64,000 bases of DNA from Solidesulfovibrio alcoholivorans DSM 5433 (GTDB taxonomy: Bacteria > Desulfobacterota > Desulfovibrionia > Desulfovibrionales > Desulfovibrionaceae): assembly GCF_000702665.1 (NCBI RefSeq), contig NZ_JNJA01000005.1:62001-126000 (forward strand), written 5' to 3'. The notes below the pieces were generated by a model. It was not told the DNA's origin. It searched no databases and saw nothing but the letters and a program-made list of their open reading frames with translations. This document shows positions 1 to 9,115 of the stretch, in pieces; positions within the stretch are counted from its first letter, which is position 1, and every line of letters starts with the position of its first letter. A program made the position numbers and the translations under genes.

Positions 1-1576
1 GGTCGGCGTGCATTTCCTGGTCGGGTTCGTGCAGCTGTGCAACAACTACCTGACCATCCGCATGGGCCAGGACATGGTCCAGGATTTGCGCTGCGACCTG
101 TTCGACCATCTCCAGCGCCAGTCCCTGCGCTTCCACCAGAACTGGCCCACGGGCGACCTCATCTACCGCGTCATGGGCGACACCTACGCCGTGCAGGCGC
201 TGCTCATGAACGGCGTTTTCACCACGCTCACCAGCGCCGCCCTGCTGGTCGGCATGCTCGTGGTCTGCCTGCGCATGGACGCGGAGCTGACGCTTTACGC
301 CCTGTGCGTCATTCCGCTGCTTTTCATCGCCATCTCGAGGGTCTCGCGCAAGATCGGCGACCTGACCACCGAGTCGTACCTCAAGGAATCCCAGGTCTAC
401 ACCATCGTCGAGCGCATCTTCTCCTCCATCACCCTGGTCCAGGCCTTCGGCCGCGAGGACGAGGAGAAGCGCCGCTTCGTGGCCGAATCGCAGCGTTCCT
501 TCGACCGCAAGCTGTCGCTCTACGCCTTGCAGACCCTCTACGGCTGGCTGGTTTCCGGCATCACCGCCGCCGGCACGGCGCTCGTGCTCTACATCGGCGT
601 GCGCCACGTCCTCGACGGCCTGCTTTCCACCGGCGAGCTGCTTGTGTTCATTGCCTACCTGGCCTCCCTGTACACGCCGCTCAATAGCCTGAGCGTCACC
701 GTGGGCAGCATCCGCGGCTCCATGGCCCAGGCCAAGCGCGTCATGGACATCCTGGCCGTGGACGAGGCCGTGCCCGAAAAGCCCGACGCCCCGGAATTGG
801 CCATCACCAAGGCCGAGGTGCGCTTCGACCACGTGAGCTTCGGCTATACCCCGGAGAAGATGGTCTTAAACGACGTGGATTTCGTCTGCCCGGGCGGTTC
901 CACCGTGGCCGTGGTCGGCCAGACCGGCGCCGGCAAGACCTCGCTTATAAGTCTGCTGCTGCGCTTCTACGATCCGCAACAGGGCGCCATCGTCATCGAC
1001 GGTCAGGACCTGCGCGACGTGTCGCTGACGAGCCTGCGCCGCAACATCGCCATCGTGCTCCAGGAAACGCAGCTCTTCCCCATGTCCGTGCACGACAACA
1101 TCGCCTACGGCAAAAAACAGGCCACGCGCGAGGAAGTGGAGCGGGTGGCCAAGCTCGCCAACGCCCACGACTTCATCGTCGGCCTGCCCGAGGGCTACGA
1201 CACCATTCTCGGCGAGAAGGGGGCCAACCTCTCCGGCGGCCAGCGCCAGCGCCTGGCCATCGCCCGGGCCCTGCTCAAGGATTCGCCGCTACTCATCCTC
1301 GACGAGCCCACCTCGGCGCTTGACGCCGAGACCGAGGCGCTCATCATGGAAGGCCTGGAGCGGCTCATGGAAAACCGCACCACCTTCGTCATCGCCCACC
1401 GCCTGTCCATGATGCGCCGCGCGGACGTGATCCTGGTCATCAAGAACCAGCGCATCCATGAAATGGGCTCCTACGACGAGCTCATGGCCAAAAACGGCGA
1501 GTTCGCCCGCCTGCACGCCATCCAGATGGGCAAGGGCCGCCCCGAGAAGTTGCCGCCCAAGCCCCTTTGCGCCTAA
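1..1576 (+). CDS. ABC exporter, fused permease and ATPase (5' truncated)
   Basis: The gene enters from outside the window: the frame is open to base 2 and lacks the first transmembrane helix or two, about 60-80 residues short of a usual 580-600 residue half-transporter. What remains is the membrane domain followed by the nucleotide-binding domain. The NBD shows Walker [10 protein letters not shown] (about residue 303 of the visible part), signature LSGGQ (about 408), Walker B LLILDEP (about 428) and the H-loop IAHRLS (about 461). This is the MsbA/BmrA-like homodimeric type I exporter architecture, which pumps lipids or hydrophobic compounds out of the inner membrane using ATP. The substrate cannot be told from sequence. 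The ORF ends with a basic, proline-rich tail. Confidence 0.93.
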   Translation, partial: VGVHFLVGFVQLCNNYLTIRMGQDMVQDLRCDLFDHLQRQSLRFHQNWPTGDLIYRVMGDTYAVQALLMNGVFTTLTSAALLVGMLVVCLRMDAELTLYALCVIPLLFIAISRVSRKIGDLTTESYLKESQVYTIVERIFSSITLVQAFGREDEEKRRFVAESQRSFDRKLSLYALQTLYGWLVSGITAAGTALVLYIGVRHVLDGLLSTGELLVFIAYLASLYTPLNSLSVTVGSIRGSMAQAKRVMDILAVDEAVPEKPDAPELAITKAEVRFDHVSFGYTPEKMVLNDVDFVCPGGSTVAVVGQTGAGKTSLISLLLRFYDPQQGAIVIDGQDLRDVSLTSLRRNIAIVLQETQLFPMSVHDNIAYGKKQATREEVERVAKLANAHDFIVGLPEGYDTILGEKGANLSGGQRQRLAIARALLKDSPLLILDEPTSALDAETEALIMEGLERLMENRTTFVIAHRLSMMRRADVILVIKNQRIHEMGSYDELMAKNGEFARLHAIQMGKGRPEKLPPKPLCA

Positions 1577-1830
1577 ACACACCGTTGCGCGCCGCCCGCT
1601 TTTTCCTGCCGCGTCCCTGCCCGGGACGCCGTGGGGAAGCGCGGGCGCACGCTCGGCCGGCATCCGGCGTCCCCTCGTGCGGACGCAAGGAATGCCGCAA
1701 GGGTAGTCTGCGGCAAACGCCTGCCCGTGCCGCACGGCTGGCTTCCCGGGAAACGCAGCGCCGGTTTTTCCGGAAGCGGCGCTGCCGCCGGTCCGTCCGG
1801 GCGGGAACTTCGCGCAATCAGGAGGCTTTC

Positions 1831-2715
1831 GTGAAGAAGACCACGCGGTTTCGGGAACTGGTCAACGCCCCGGAACTCCTCATGCTGCCCGTGGCCCACG
1901 ACGGCCTGTCCGCCCTGGCCATCGCCGAGGCCGGGTTTTCCGCCCTGGCCGTGGCCGGCTACGGCACCGCCGGCAGCCTGCTCGGCCTGCCGGACATCGG
2001 CCTGCTCACCGCCACCGAGATGCTCACGCATTACGCCCACATCGTCTCCCGGGTGGACGTGCCGGTCATGGTGGACATCGACACGGGCTTCGGCGACGTC
2101 AACAACGTCATCCGCACCGTGCGCGAGGCGGAGCGCCTGGGCGCGGCCGCGCTTTTTATCGAGGACCAGACCTATCCCAAGCGCTGCGGCCATATGGCCG
2201 GCAAGTCCGTGGTCACGGTCGAGGAATACCTGCCTAAGCTCAAGGCCGCGCTCTGGGCGCGCCAGGACCCTGATTTCGTCATCATGGCCCGCACCGACGC
2301 GGCCGCCGTCCACGGCCTGGACGAAGCCGTCCGCCGGGCGCAGCTCTACGCCGCGGCCGGCGCGGACATGGTCTTCGTGGAGGCCGTGACCTCCGTCGAG
2401 GACATGCGCAAGGTCAACGCCTCGGTGCCCGTGCCGAGCATGGCCAACATGATCGAGGGCGGGCGCACGCCGTTTCTGTCCGCCGCCGAACTCCAGGAAC
2501 TGGGCTACGCCGTCGCGGCCTACCCGTGCGCCTCGGTCTTTACCGCCGTGCGGGCCTTGCGGGCCTGGGCCGGACACCTTAAAGCCCATGGCACGAGCGC
2601 CGGTTTCGCCGGCCCGGACACCATGGTCGATTTCGAGGAATACTTCCGCTTCATCGGCGCGGCCGACATCCGCGAACGCGAGAAGCTGTTTTTTGAAGCG
2701 GGAAAGAAGCAGTAA
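1831..2715 (+). CDS. Isocitrate lyase/PEP mutase superfamily enzyme
   Basis: A 294-residue protein starting at a GTG 7 nt after an AGGAGG-like site (ggagg at 1821). It has the (beta/alpha)8 superfamily hallmarks: the Mg-binding stretch DIDTGFG (about residue 83), the catalytic loop KRCGH (about 117-121) with the conserved Cys, and RTDA further on. The family cleaves or forms C-C or P-C bonds in 2-oxo or dicarboxylic acids. Members of this length include 2-methylisocitrate lyase, dimethylmalate lyase and oxaloacetate decarboxylase. I cannot choose between these; KRCGH favours a lyase over a PEP mutase. No methylcitrate-cycle genes are next to it, so a propionate role is not supported by context. 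Confidence 0.85.
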   Translation: MKKTTRFRELVNAPELLMLPVAHDGLSALAIAEAGFSALAVAGYGTAGSLLGLPDIGLLTATEMLTHYAHIVSRVDVPVMVDIDTGFGDVNNVIRTVREAERLGAAALFIEDQTYPKRCGHMAGKSVVTVEEYLPKLKAALWARQDPDFVIMARTDAAAVHGLDEAVRRAQLYAAAGADMVFVEAVTSVEDMRKVNASVPVPSMANMIEGGRTPFLSAAELQELGYAVAAYPCASVFTAVRALRAWAGHLKAHGTSAGFAGPDTMVDFEEYFRFIGAADIREREKLFFEAGKKQ

Positions 2716-2724
2716 CGAGAAGAT

Positions 2725-2785
2725 GCCTCCGGCGGCCAGGGGAACCTTTTTGAAGAAGGTTCCCCTGGACCCTTCCCAAAACTTT
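2725..2785 (+). repeat. 3'-UTR hairpin repeat, copy 1 (divergent)
   Basis: Begins GCCTCCGGCGGCC 9 nt after the stop of the lyase-like gene. The arms are CCAGGGGAACCTT (2736-2748) and AAGGTTCCCCTGG (2756-2768), a perfect 13-bp stem around TTTTGAA's core. The 3' flank (ACCCTTCCC) differs from the other copies. See the repeat-family finding. Confidence 0.75.
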
Positions 2786-2881
2786 TGGCGGGCTTTGGCC
2801 GCCGGGTGCCGGATTTTCCAGAGGCCGCGACGCGGTAACGACTATGCCCCCCCCTTTGAAGTTTTTCGGGAAGGTGGGGGT

Positions 2882-2927
2882 CCGGGGGAGGGAACCCCTT
2901 TTTGAAAAAAGGGGTTCCCTCCCCCGG
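2882..2927. repeat. Long perfect hairpin in 2716-2951 intergenic region
   Basis: Arms of 17 bp, CCGGGGGAGGGAACCCC (2882-2898) and its exact complement (2911-2927), extended inward by T/A pairs around a TTTTTGAAAAAA centre. It lies 24 nt upstream of the glycosyltransferase-like start codon. It shares the GAACC/GGTTCC core with repeat copy 1, so it may be a related element. It could also stop transcription from either side, but there is no clean T-tract after the stem. Confidence 0.6.
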
Positions 2928-2951
2928 TTTCCACACAAGGATGCTCACGCA

Positions 2952-4136
2952 ATGCAAAAGCGCACGATCATCGTTTCGGGGTTGGCCGCCACGTATCCGC
3001 TGGGCGGGGTGGCCTGGGACTACATCCAGTACCTGCACGGCTTCTACCGCCTGGGCCACGACGTCTACTACCTCGAGGACACCGGCGGCTGGGCCTACGA
3101 TCCCTTCAATGTCACCTTCGTCGACGATCTGACCTACCATACGAAGTACCTGGGCGATTACGTCGCCGCCCTGGACCCCGGGCTCGCCAAGCGCTTCTGC
3201 GTCATCGGCCCCGACGACCGCCATTGGGGCATGTCCGCCGAGGAACTCGCCGCGGTGGTTAAGCGCGCCGACGTCTTTTTCAACATTTCGACGACCTGCC
3301 AGTTGCGCGAGGCCTACGCGAAAATTCCCGTCAAGGTGCTCATCGACTCCGACCCCCTCTACACCCAGTCGAGTTTTCCCCAGTTCCTCGACGGCACGGC
3401 CACGGACGAGGAGAAGCGCAATATCGAGAACATGCGCCGCCACGACGTGTTTTTCTCTTTCGGGGAAAACATCAATGAGGATTTCTGCACCGTACCCAAG
3501 GGCATCGTGGACTGGATTCCCACGCGCCAGCCCATCGTGCTCGAGAGTTGGGCCGGCGCGCCGGAGACGCCCGCGCGCGACGCCTTCACCACCGTGCTTT
3601 CCTGGCAGCCGGCCCAGAAGGGACCCCTTGTCGGTGGCGTGCAGTACGGCGGCAAGAACATGGAATTCGAGAAGATGCTCGACCTGCCGCAAAAGACCTC
3701 CGCGCCCCTGGAACTGGCGCTTGGCGGCGGCCGGCCGCCCCGCGAGCTGCTTGAGGAAAAGGGCTGGAAGTTGCGCGACGGGTTTTCCATGTCCCAGACG
3801 CCCTGGGTCTACCGGGACTACATCTGGGACAGCTTCGCGGAATTCTCCACCGCCAAAAACGCCTACGTGGCCACGCGCTCGGGCTGGTTTTCCTGCCGCA
3901 CGGCCTGCTACCTGGCTTCCGGCCGGCCGGCCGTGGTCCAGGACACGGGCTATTCGCGCTTCATGGACGTGGGTGAGGGCGTTGTCGCCTTCGACGACGA
4001 GGCCGGGGCCCTGGCCGGCATCGAGGCCGTGCGCGCCGATTGGCCGCGCCATGCCAAGGCGGCCAAGGCCTTTGCCGCGCGCTATTTCGATTCCGACACG
4101 GTGCTCGCGAAACTCCTGGCCGACGCCCTGCGCTGA
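2952..4136 (+). CDS. Glycosyltransferase-like protein (GT-B type, tentative)
   Basis: A 394-residue soluble protein. The ATG at 2952 is preferred because the frame upstream runs through the hairpin repeat; an AAGGA lies 11 nt before it. The N-terminus (IIVSGLAATYPLGGVAWDY) has the glycine-rich loop expected of a GT-B N-terminal Rossmann domain. The C-terminal part (SGWFSCRTACYLASGRPAVVQDTGYS) resembles the donor-binding half of GT-B enzymes, where a fixed position in a list of residues contacts the nucleotide sugar. Sugar and acceptor are unknown. It is followed by a secreted glycosidase-like protein and galE in the same direction, so it may act in making a surface or storage glycan. Function by family resemblance only. 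Confidence 0.55.
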   Translation: MQKRTIIVSGLAATYPLGGVAWDYIQYLHGFYRLGHDVYYLEDTGGWAYDPFNVTFVDDLTYHTKYLGDYVAALDPGLAKRFCVIGPDDRHWGMSAEELAAVVKRADVFFNISTTCQLREAYAKIPVKVLIDSDPLYTQSSFPQFLDGTATDEEKRNIENMRRHDVFFSFGENINEDFCTVPKGIVDWIPTRQPIVLESWAGAPETPARDAFTTVLSWQPAQKGPLVGGVQYGGKNMEFEKMLDLPQKTSAPLELALGGGRPPRELLEEKGWKLRDGFSMSQTPWVYRDYIWDSFAEFSTAKNAYVATRSGWFSCRTACYLASGRPAVVQDTGYSRFMDVGEGVVAFDDEAGALAGIEAVRADWPRHAKAAKAFAARYFDSDTVLAKLLADALR

Positions 4137-4174
4137 TGCGCCCACGACTCCACCGCTAACCCTCCATATCTCCT

Positions 4175-6163
4175 ATGAAGCACATGTTCCTTCGGATGGC
4201 GGCAAGGGTGTTTTCGTCCTGTGACAGGTTCGGCTCGGGTTGCCATCGCGGCCGCGCGCCGTGGATCATCCCGGCTACGGTCGCGCTCTGGCTCGCGTTG
4301 TCCAGCGTCGCGGCCCTGGCCGGCGGCTTCGGCACGGCGCGCCGGGACGGCGCATGGTGGCTGACCATGCCGGGCGGCGCAATACCCTTTTTCTCCATCG
4401 GCGCGGACACCGTCAACGGCGGCGACAAGCACTACAGGGGCCATGGCTACTATTGGGAGGATTCCTATCCCGATCTGGCCGCCTGGGCCGCCGACACGCA
4501 ACAGCGCCTCTACGCCTGGGGCTTCAACACCCGGGGCGGCTGGTCCGATCCGACCACGGCCATGACCCTGCCGCTGGTGCCGGAGATCGACCTTGGGCGC
4601 TTGAGCCGCCTGCACTGGTTCGACCCCTTCGCCCCGGACGCCCAGGCCATCGCCACGGCCAAGGCCAGGGAGATCACCGCCCCCTACAAGGACAACCCTG
4701 CGGTCATCGGCTACTTCACGGACAACGAGGTCGGCTGGTGGAACGCGCCGCTTTTCCGCTGGTATCTCGGCAACGAGTGGGCCGTGTACACCAAGCAGGT
4801 GCTGTGGCGCATGGTCTACGACCACTACAAGGGCGACTGGCGCAGGCTGCTGGTCGATTTCGTGCCCGGCAAGGGCGTGAACGGCTTCGAGGACCTCAAG
4901 AAGGGCCGGGCGGAACTGCACCTGCGCCCGGGCGGGCACGGCATCACGCTCATCGAGCGCTTCACCGCCGTGTGCGCCGGCAGGTACTACGAGCTGGTCT
5001 ACAAGGCGCTCAAGGCCGCCGATCCCGACCGCCTCGTCATGGGCGACCGTTTGCCGCTTTATTACAACCAGGACGCGGTGCTGGCCTCGCGCGGCCACCT
5101 CGACGTCCTTTCCACCAACTACAACGTGGACACGCCCGACGGCTGGGTGGCCCCGTACTATTTCGAGGGCCTGGCCAGGCTCACGGACACGCCGGTGCTC
5201 ATTTCGGAATTCTTCTTCGCCGCCAACGAAAACCGTTCGGGCAACGTCAACAACGGCCACTTGATGCACGTACAGACGCAGGCCGAACGCGCGGCCGGGG
5301 CTGCGGCCGCGGTGCGCAATTTCGCCGCCTTCCCGAACATCGCCGGCATCCACTGGTTCCAGTACTACGACGAGCCCTCGGGCGGGCGCGGCGACGGCGA
5401 GAATTTCAACATGGGCCTCGTGGACATCCGCAACGCGCCCTACGAGGGGCTCGTCACGGCCCTTGCCGCCGCCAACCGCGACGTCCCGGCCCTGCACGCC
5501 GCAAGCGGCGGCAGGAAGACCCCGCCCATGCCGGCGGTCATCCCCCTCGCACGGGCCAAAACGCCGGTGGTCGTGGGCGACGATTCACTGGCCGACTGGC
5601 CGGACAAGGCCGGTACGCGCCTGCCCTGGTTCACCGTGCCCGCGCCCCATGTCCCCTTCGGCGACGTGCATATGTCCTGGAGCCCGGAGAGCCTCAACCT
5701 CTTCAATCTGGCCCAGAACTACGCCGACCTCTACCTGCTGGCCCACGACGGCGAATTCCCGCCTTCGGAGAGCTACCGCATCAACCTCGACGTGGACGCC
5801 GGCGCGGGCATGAAGCACTTCGCCCTGTGCCTGGTGCCGCGTCCCCATTCCAAGTACCCGGGCCGCTTCGAGCTGGCGCCCCGGCTCTACGCCGTGGCCG
5901 CCGACGGCAGCCTCGCCGCCCTGGAGACCCAGGGCGTCATGCAGGTGCTCGACAAGCCGCTGCCGCACATCGCCCTGGAACTGGCGTTGCCGGCAAGGCT
6001 GCTCGGCGTGGAAAAGCTGACTGCCGGCCAGAAGCTGGCCTTGCGCATCGAGGCGATCACGTTCTATCGCGGCATGACCATGACGCTCGGCGCGCCGGCC
6101 GGGAAAGGCGGCGCTCCGAAAACCGGGGCCGCGCCCGTGGCGGCGGTCCTTGCCGACAAGTAA
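4175..6163 (+). CDS. Secreted glycoside hydrolase-like protein
   Basis: A 662-residue protein with an N-terminal hydrophobic segment (about residues 30-50, ending SSVAALAGG) that looks like a signal peptide with a long n-region; Met4 or Met8 are possible later starts and no start has a convincing ribosome site. The following region reads as a TIM-barrel glycosidase: TDNEVGWW (about residue 188) could hold the acid/base Glu and LISEFFF (about 345) the nucleophile Glu, as in clan GH-A enzymes (agarase or beta-galactosidase relatives). A C-terminal part of about 180 residues looks like a separate beta-rich domain. Substrate unknown. The position between a glycosyltransferase-like gene and galE supports polysaccharide turnover. 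Confidence 0.6.
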   Translation: MKHMFLRMAARVFSSCDRFGSGCHRGRAPWIIPATVALWLALSSVAALAGGFGTARRDGAWWLTMPGGAIPFFSIGADTVNGGDKHYRGHGYYWEDSYPDLAAWAADTQQRLYAWGFNTRGGWSDPTTAMTLPLVPEIDLGRLSRLHWFDPFAPDAQAIATAKAREITAPYKDNPAVIGYFTDNEVGWWNAPLFRWYLGNEWAVYTKQVLWRMVYDHYKGDWRRLLVDFVPGKGVNGFEDLKKGRAELHLRPGGHGITLIERFTAVCAGRYYELVYKALKAADPDRLVMGDRLPLYYNQDAVLASRGHLDVLSTNYNVDTPDGWVAPYYFEGLARLTDTPVLISEFFFAANENRSGNVNNGHLMHVQTQAERAAGAAAAVRNFAAFPNIAGIHWFQYYDEPSGGRGDGENFNMGLVDIRNAPYEGLVTALAAANRDVPALHAASGGRKTPPMPAVIPLARAKTPVVVGDDSLADWPDKAGTRLPWFTVPAPHVPFGDVHMSWSPESLNLFNLAQNYADLYLLAHDGEFPPSESYRINLDVDAGAGMKHFALCLVPRPHSKYPGRFELAPRLYAVAADGSLAALETQGVMQVLDKPLPHIALELALPARLLGVEKLTAGQKLALRIEAITFYRGMTMTLGAPAGKGGAPKTGAAPVAAVLADK

Positions 6164-6187
6164 CAACCCTTCAAGGAAGAACGCTCC

Positions 6188-7201
6188 ATGGCAACCAACA
6201 TCCTCGTCACCGGCGGCGCGGGCTACATCGGCTCCCATACCTGCAAGGCACTCAAGGCGGCAGGCTTTACCCCGATCACCTTCGACAACATGGTGTACGG
6301 CCACGACTGGGCCGTGAAGTGGGGACCGCTCGTGCGCGGGGACATCCTCCATCGCGGCGAGCTCGACGAGGTCTTCGCCGAATACAAGCCCGCAGCCGTA
6401 CTCCATTTCGCCGCCTTCGCCTACGTGGGCGAATCCGTCACCGATCCCGAGAAGTACTACCGCAACAACGTGGCCGGCTCCTTGTCCCTGCTTTCGGCCA
6501 TGCGCAAGGCCGGCTGCCGCCACATCGTCTTTTCCAGCACCTGCGCCACGTACGGCGCGCCCGAGCGCGTTCCCCTCACCGAGGACCATCCCACGCGCCC
6601 CATGAGCCCCTACGGCACGACCAAGCTCATGATCGAGCAGATGCTCAAGGATTTCGACGCGGCCTACGGCATGACCTACACGGCGCTGCGCTACTTCAAC
6701 GCCGCCGGCGCGGACCCGGACGGGGAGATCGGCGAGGACCACGATCCCGAGACGCACCTCATTCCCCTGGTCGTCGCCGCGGGCCTTGGCCGCATTCCCC
6801 AGGTGCAGATCTTCGGCACCGACTACCCGACTCCGGACGGCACGGCCGTTCGCGACTACATCCACGTCACGGACCTGGCCGACGCCCACATCCTGGCCCT
6901 GCGGCGGCTGCTGGATGGCGGCAAGAGCGCGACCTACAACCTCGGCACCGGCACGGGCAACTCCGTGCGCGAAGTCATCAAGGCCGTGGAGAAGGTTTCG
7001 GGCAGGCCCGTGCCCGTGGTCGAAGGGCCGCGCCGCGCCGGAGATTCGCCTGGGCTCTACGCCGATTCCGGCGCGATCATCCGGGAACTCGGCTGGACGC
7101 CGCGTTACATGGATATCGAAGCCGTCGTGGATACGGCCTGGAAGTGGCACCTCGGCCATGAGCCGGGCAAATTGAGTTGCAAAATTTCCGCGCCGAGATA
7201 G
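6188..7201 (+). CDS. galE: UDP-glucose 4-epimerase
   Basis: A 337-residue extended short-chain dehydrogenase, the usual GalE length, that interconverts UDP-glucose and UDP-galactose in the cytoplasm using bound NAD. Visible motifs are the N-terminal NAD loop GGAGYIGSH (residues 9-17), the catalytic SST around residue 118, the YGTTK catalytic Tyr/Lys (about 142-146) and RYFNAAGADP of the substrate pocket. It starts 24 nt after the glycosidase-like gene with AAGGAAG upstream, so the two are probably co-transcribed. It supplies UDP-galactose for the glycans suggested by its neighbours. Confidence 0.95.
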   Translation: MATNILVTGGAGYIGSHTCKALKAAGFTPITFDNMVYGHDWAVKWGPLVRGDILHRGELDEVFAEYKPAAVLHFAAFAYVGESVTDPEKYYRNNVAGSLSLLSAMRKAGCRHIVFSSTCATYGAPERVPLTEDHPTRPMSPYGTTKLMIEQMLKDFDAAYGMTYTALRYFNAAGADPDGEIGEDHDPETHLIPLVVAAGLGRIPQVQIFGTDYPTPDGTAVRDYIHVTDLADAHILALRRLLDGGKSATYNLGTGTGNSVREVIKAVEKVSGRPVPVVEGPRRAGDSPGLYADSGAIIRELGWTPRYMDIEAVVDTAWKWHLGHEPGKLSCKISAPR

Positions 7202-7233
7202 AGTCAAGGCAAAACCGGTCGGGCGGAGGGGGC

Positions 7234-7509
7234 ATGGATTACGTCGCGCTTGGGCTGGATTTTCATTCCATCCGCAACAGGAACGAGGAGCGGGTCATCA
7301 ACCTCATCCCCGAGGTGCTGGCCGAGTTTCCGGACTACCGTTACAACCGGACGGACATCGAAGATATCTACGCGCTGACGCTCAACATGCTCCCGGCGCG
7401 CTACGTCCAGGCCGTGACCCTGATCATGGACGAGCCCGTGACCGACGAGACGGTCCGCCTCATGCTGCGCGAAGCCGTGCGCACCGTCCGCGCCCGGCCG
7501 AATATGTAG
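7234..7509 (+). CDS. ComFB-family small protein without the Cys pair
   Basis: A 91-residue protein. The ATG at 7234 follows GGAGGGGGC directly and removes an upstream extension that overlaps galE. The match to the late-competence ComFB family is in the stretch RTDIEDIYALTLNMLPARYV (residues 37-56) and the N-terminal NRNEERVINLIPEVLAEF. Many ComFB proteins carry cysteines just before the DI.ALALN motif; here that position reads YRYNRTD with none. ComFB-like proteins have recently been linked to cyclic-nucleotide signalling in cyanobacteria; whether this one binds such a ligand is unknown. It is a good family match with unknown role. Confidence 0.75.
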   Translation: MDYVALGLDFHSIRNRNEERVINLIPEVLAEFPDYRYNRTDIEDIYALTLNMLPARYVQAVTLIMDEPVTDETVRLMLREAVRTVRARPNM

Positions 7510-7534
7510 CGCGGGAGAGATGGGGTGGGGAGAA

Positions 7535-7581
7535 GCCTCCGGCGGCCAAAGGGCTGCGCCCTCTGGACTCCCGTGAAGGGG
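7535..7581 (+). repeat. 3'-UTR hairpin repeat, copy 2
   Basis: Starts 25 nt after the ComFB-like stop. Arms CCAAAGGG and CCCTCTGG (one mismatch) enclose CTGCG, followed by ACTCCCGTGAAGGGG. The first 38 nt are identical, inverted, to copy 3 at 7741-7778. Confidence 0.8.
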
Positions 7582-7649
7582 CTAGGTTGGCTGTGAGCCA
7601 TATGGGCCGATGCTCGGGAAGGTATTGCGGAAGAAGAAAGACGCTTGCG

Positions 7650-7684
7650 GCGGCTGGGAGTGGAAGCTCCCGGCCGCTTTTTTT
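7650..7684 (+). terminator. Rho-independent terminator
   Basis: GCGGCTGGGAG (7650-7660) pairs with CTCCCGGCCGC (7667-7677) with one mismatch, followed by seven T. It would end transcripts from galE and the ComFB-like gene about 140 nt after the last stop codon. It sits between the two inverted repeat copies. Confidence 0.75.
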
Positions 7685-7740
7685 ACGCCTAGGGCAAAGA
7701 GGACCTTCCGGGAACCGTTTGATGCGACAAAAACCGGAAT

Positions 7741-7778
7741 GGGAGTCCAGAGGGCGCAGCCCTTTGGCCGCCGGAGGC
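7741..7778 (-). repeat. 3'-UTR hairpin repeat, copy 3
   Basis: On the minus strand it begins 12 nt after the stop of the sotB-like pseudogene. It is an exact inverted copy of the first 38 nt of copy 2. Confidence 0.8.
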
Positions 7779-7790
7779 GCTCCCCCCTGA

Positions 7791-8956
7791 CTAGAATCGT
7801 TTGAGGCAGACCACGCTCCACAGGCTGGCCGCCCCGGCGATGACTCCGGCAACGATGCCGACGAAGGGCAGGCCGAGGCCGTCGGCTGTCATCCCGCCGA
7901 GAAACGCGCCCGTGCCGATGCCGACATTGTAGATGCCGGACTGCATGGCCATGGCGATGTCCGTGGCGTCGGGCGCGGCCTGGACCACCCGGTACTGCAA
8001 CACGAGGTTGAAGGCCGCCATGGCCATGCCCCAGGGCACGCACACGCCAAGGAGCGAAGCGGGCGAAGCGGCGGCGGACAGGAGCAGCAGCAGGCACGTG
8101 GCGGTCAGGGCGACGGGCGCAAGGTACATGGCGGTCGGATGCCGGTCGTTGCCCTTGGCGAAGACGACGCAGCCGAGGATGCCGGCAAGGCCGAACAGGA
8201 GCAGGGTCATGGTGGCGAAGTTCTCGCTGCCCCTGGCCACCTTGAGGATGAACGGCTCGATGTAGGTGTAGGCCGTGAAGTGGCCGGTCACGAGCAGGGC
8301 GGTCAGGATGTAGAGGCCGGTCAGGGCCGGCCGCCGCAGCAGGACCGGCAGGCTGCGCAGATTGCCGGCGTGGCGGCTGGGCAGCGTCGGCAGCAGGCGC
8401 AGGAGCGCCGCCATGACCACGAGGGCCAGGCCGCCGATGCACAGAAAGTCGCGCGCCAGCCTAGGGAAAGCCCGATGACGCGCCCGAGCGGCAACCCGAG
8501 AACCATGGCCAGGGCCGAGCCGGCGGAGAGGATGCCGAGCGCCCGCGCGCCGTAGCCGGCCGGCGCGATGCGCAGGGCCAGGGGCGGCGTGATGGCCCAG
8601 AACACGGCATGGGCGCAGACGACTCCGACGCGCGAGAGCATGAGGACCGGGAAGTTGGCGGCGAGGCCCGACAGGACGTGGCTGGCGACGAAGACGAGGA
8701 AGACGTTTCGCAGCAGCGTGCGCCGCTCCATGTTCGCGCAAAGGAGCATGAGCGGCAGGGAGAGCAGGGCGACGAGCCAGGCGTAGAGGGTGACGAGCAG
8801 GCCGGCCCCGGACGTGGTGATCCCGAAGTCCGCGGCGATGTCGCTCAAAAGCGCGATGGGCGCGAATTCCGTGGTGTTGAAGACGAAGACGGCGACCGCG
8901 AGCAGGATGACCGGAATCCAGTCGCGGCGTTTCGGTTCGGGCGTGAGCAAAGGCAT
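7791..8956 (-). pseudogene. sotB: SotB-type sugar efflux transporter, frameshifted
   Basis: A 12-TM MFS drug:proton antiporter related to E. coli SotB/YdeA, which exports sugars such as arabinose and IPTG. The N-terminal half (start ATG 8956, MPLLTPEPKRRDWIP) and the C-terminal half (ending VVCLKRF at 7794) are in different frames. The homology passes from GWRATF in one frame to LCIGGLALVV in the other at about 8446-8450, so one base is missing there. Restoring one base near 8448 gives an uninterrupted protein of about 388 residues that aligns along its whole length with SotB as I recall it. The remainder is intact, so this is a recent single-base loss or a sequence error. Confidence 0.85.
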
Positions 8957-9060
8957 GGCGGGAGGCTTTCCCCTTGCGCCGACATACGGCGGCTCGGCGA
9001 AGTCGCCTCCTGGTATTCCCGTCGTGCTTCATTGGCAAGGGGCACGCGCGTCGGTATCCC

Positions 9061-9109
9061 CTTTCGGGAGGTCCAGGAGGGGCCGCCGCCCCTCCTGGCC
9101 GCCGGAGGC
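9061..9109 (-). repeat. 3'-UTR hairpin repeat, copy 4
   Basis: Minus-strand orientation, starting 6 nt after the hydrogenase protease stop. It has 11-bp arms CCAGGAGGGGC / GCCCCTCCTGG around GGCG, then a CCCGAAAGGG mini-hairpin. Confidence 0.85.
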
Positions 9110-9115
9110 ATTTCC

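Noticed and set aside
7610-7804. 64-residue frame between galE region and sotB
   Set aside because: It runs through a terminator and a repeat copy and has no ribosome site.
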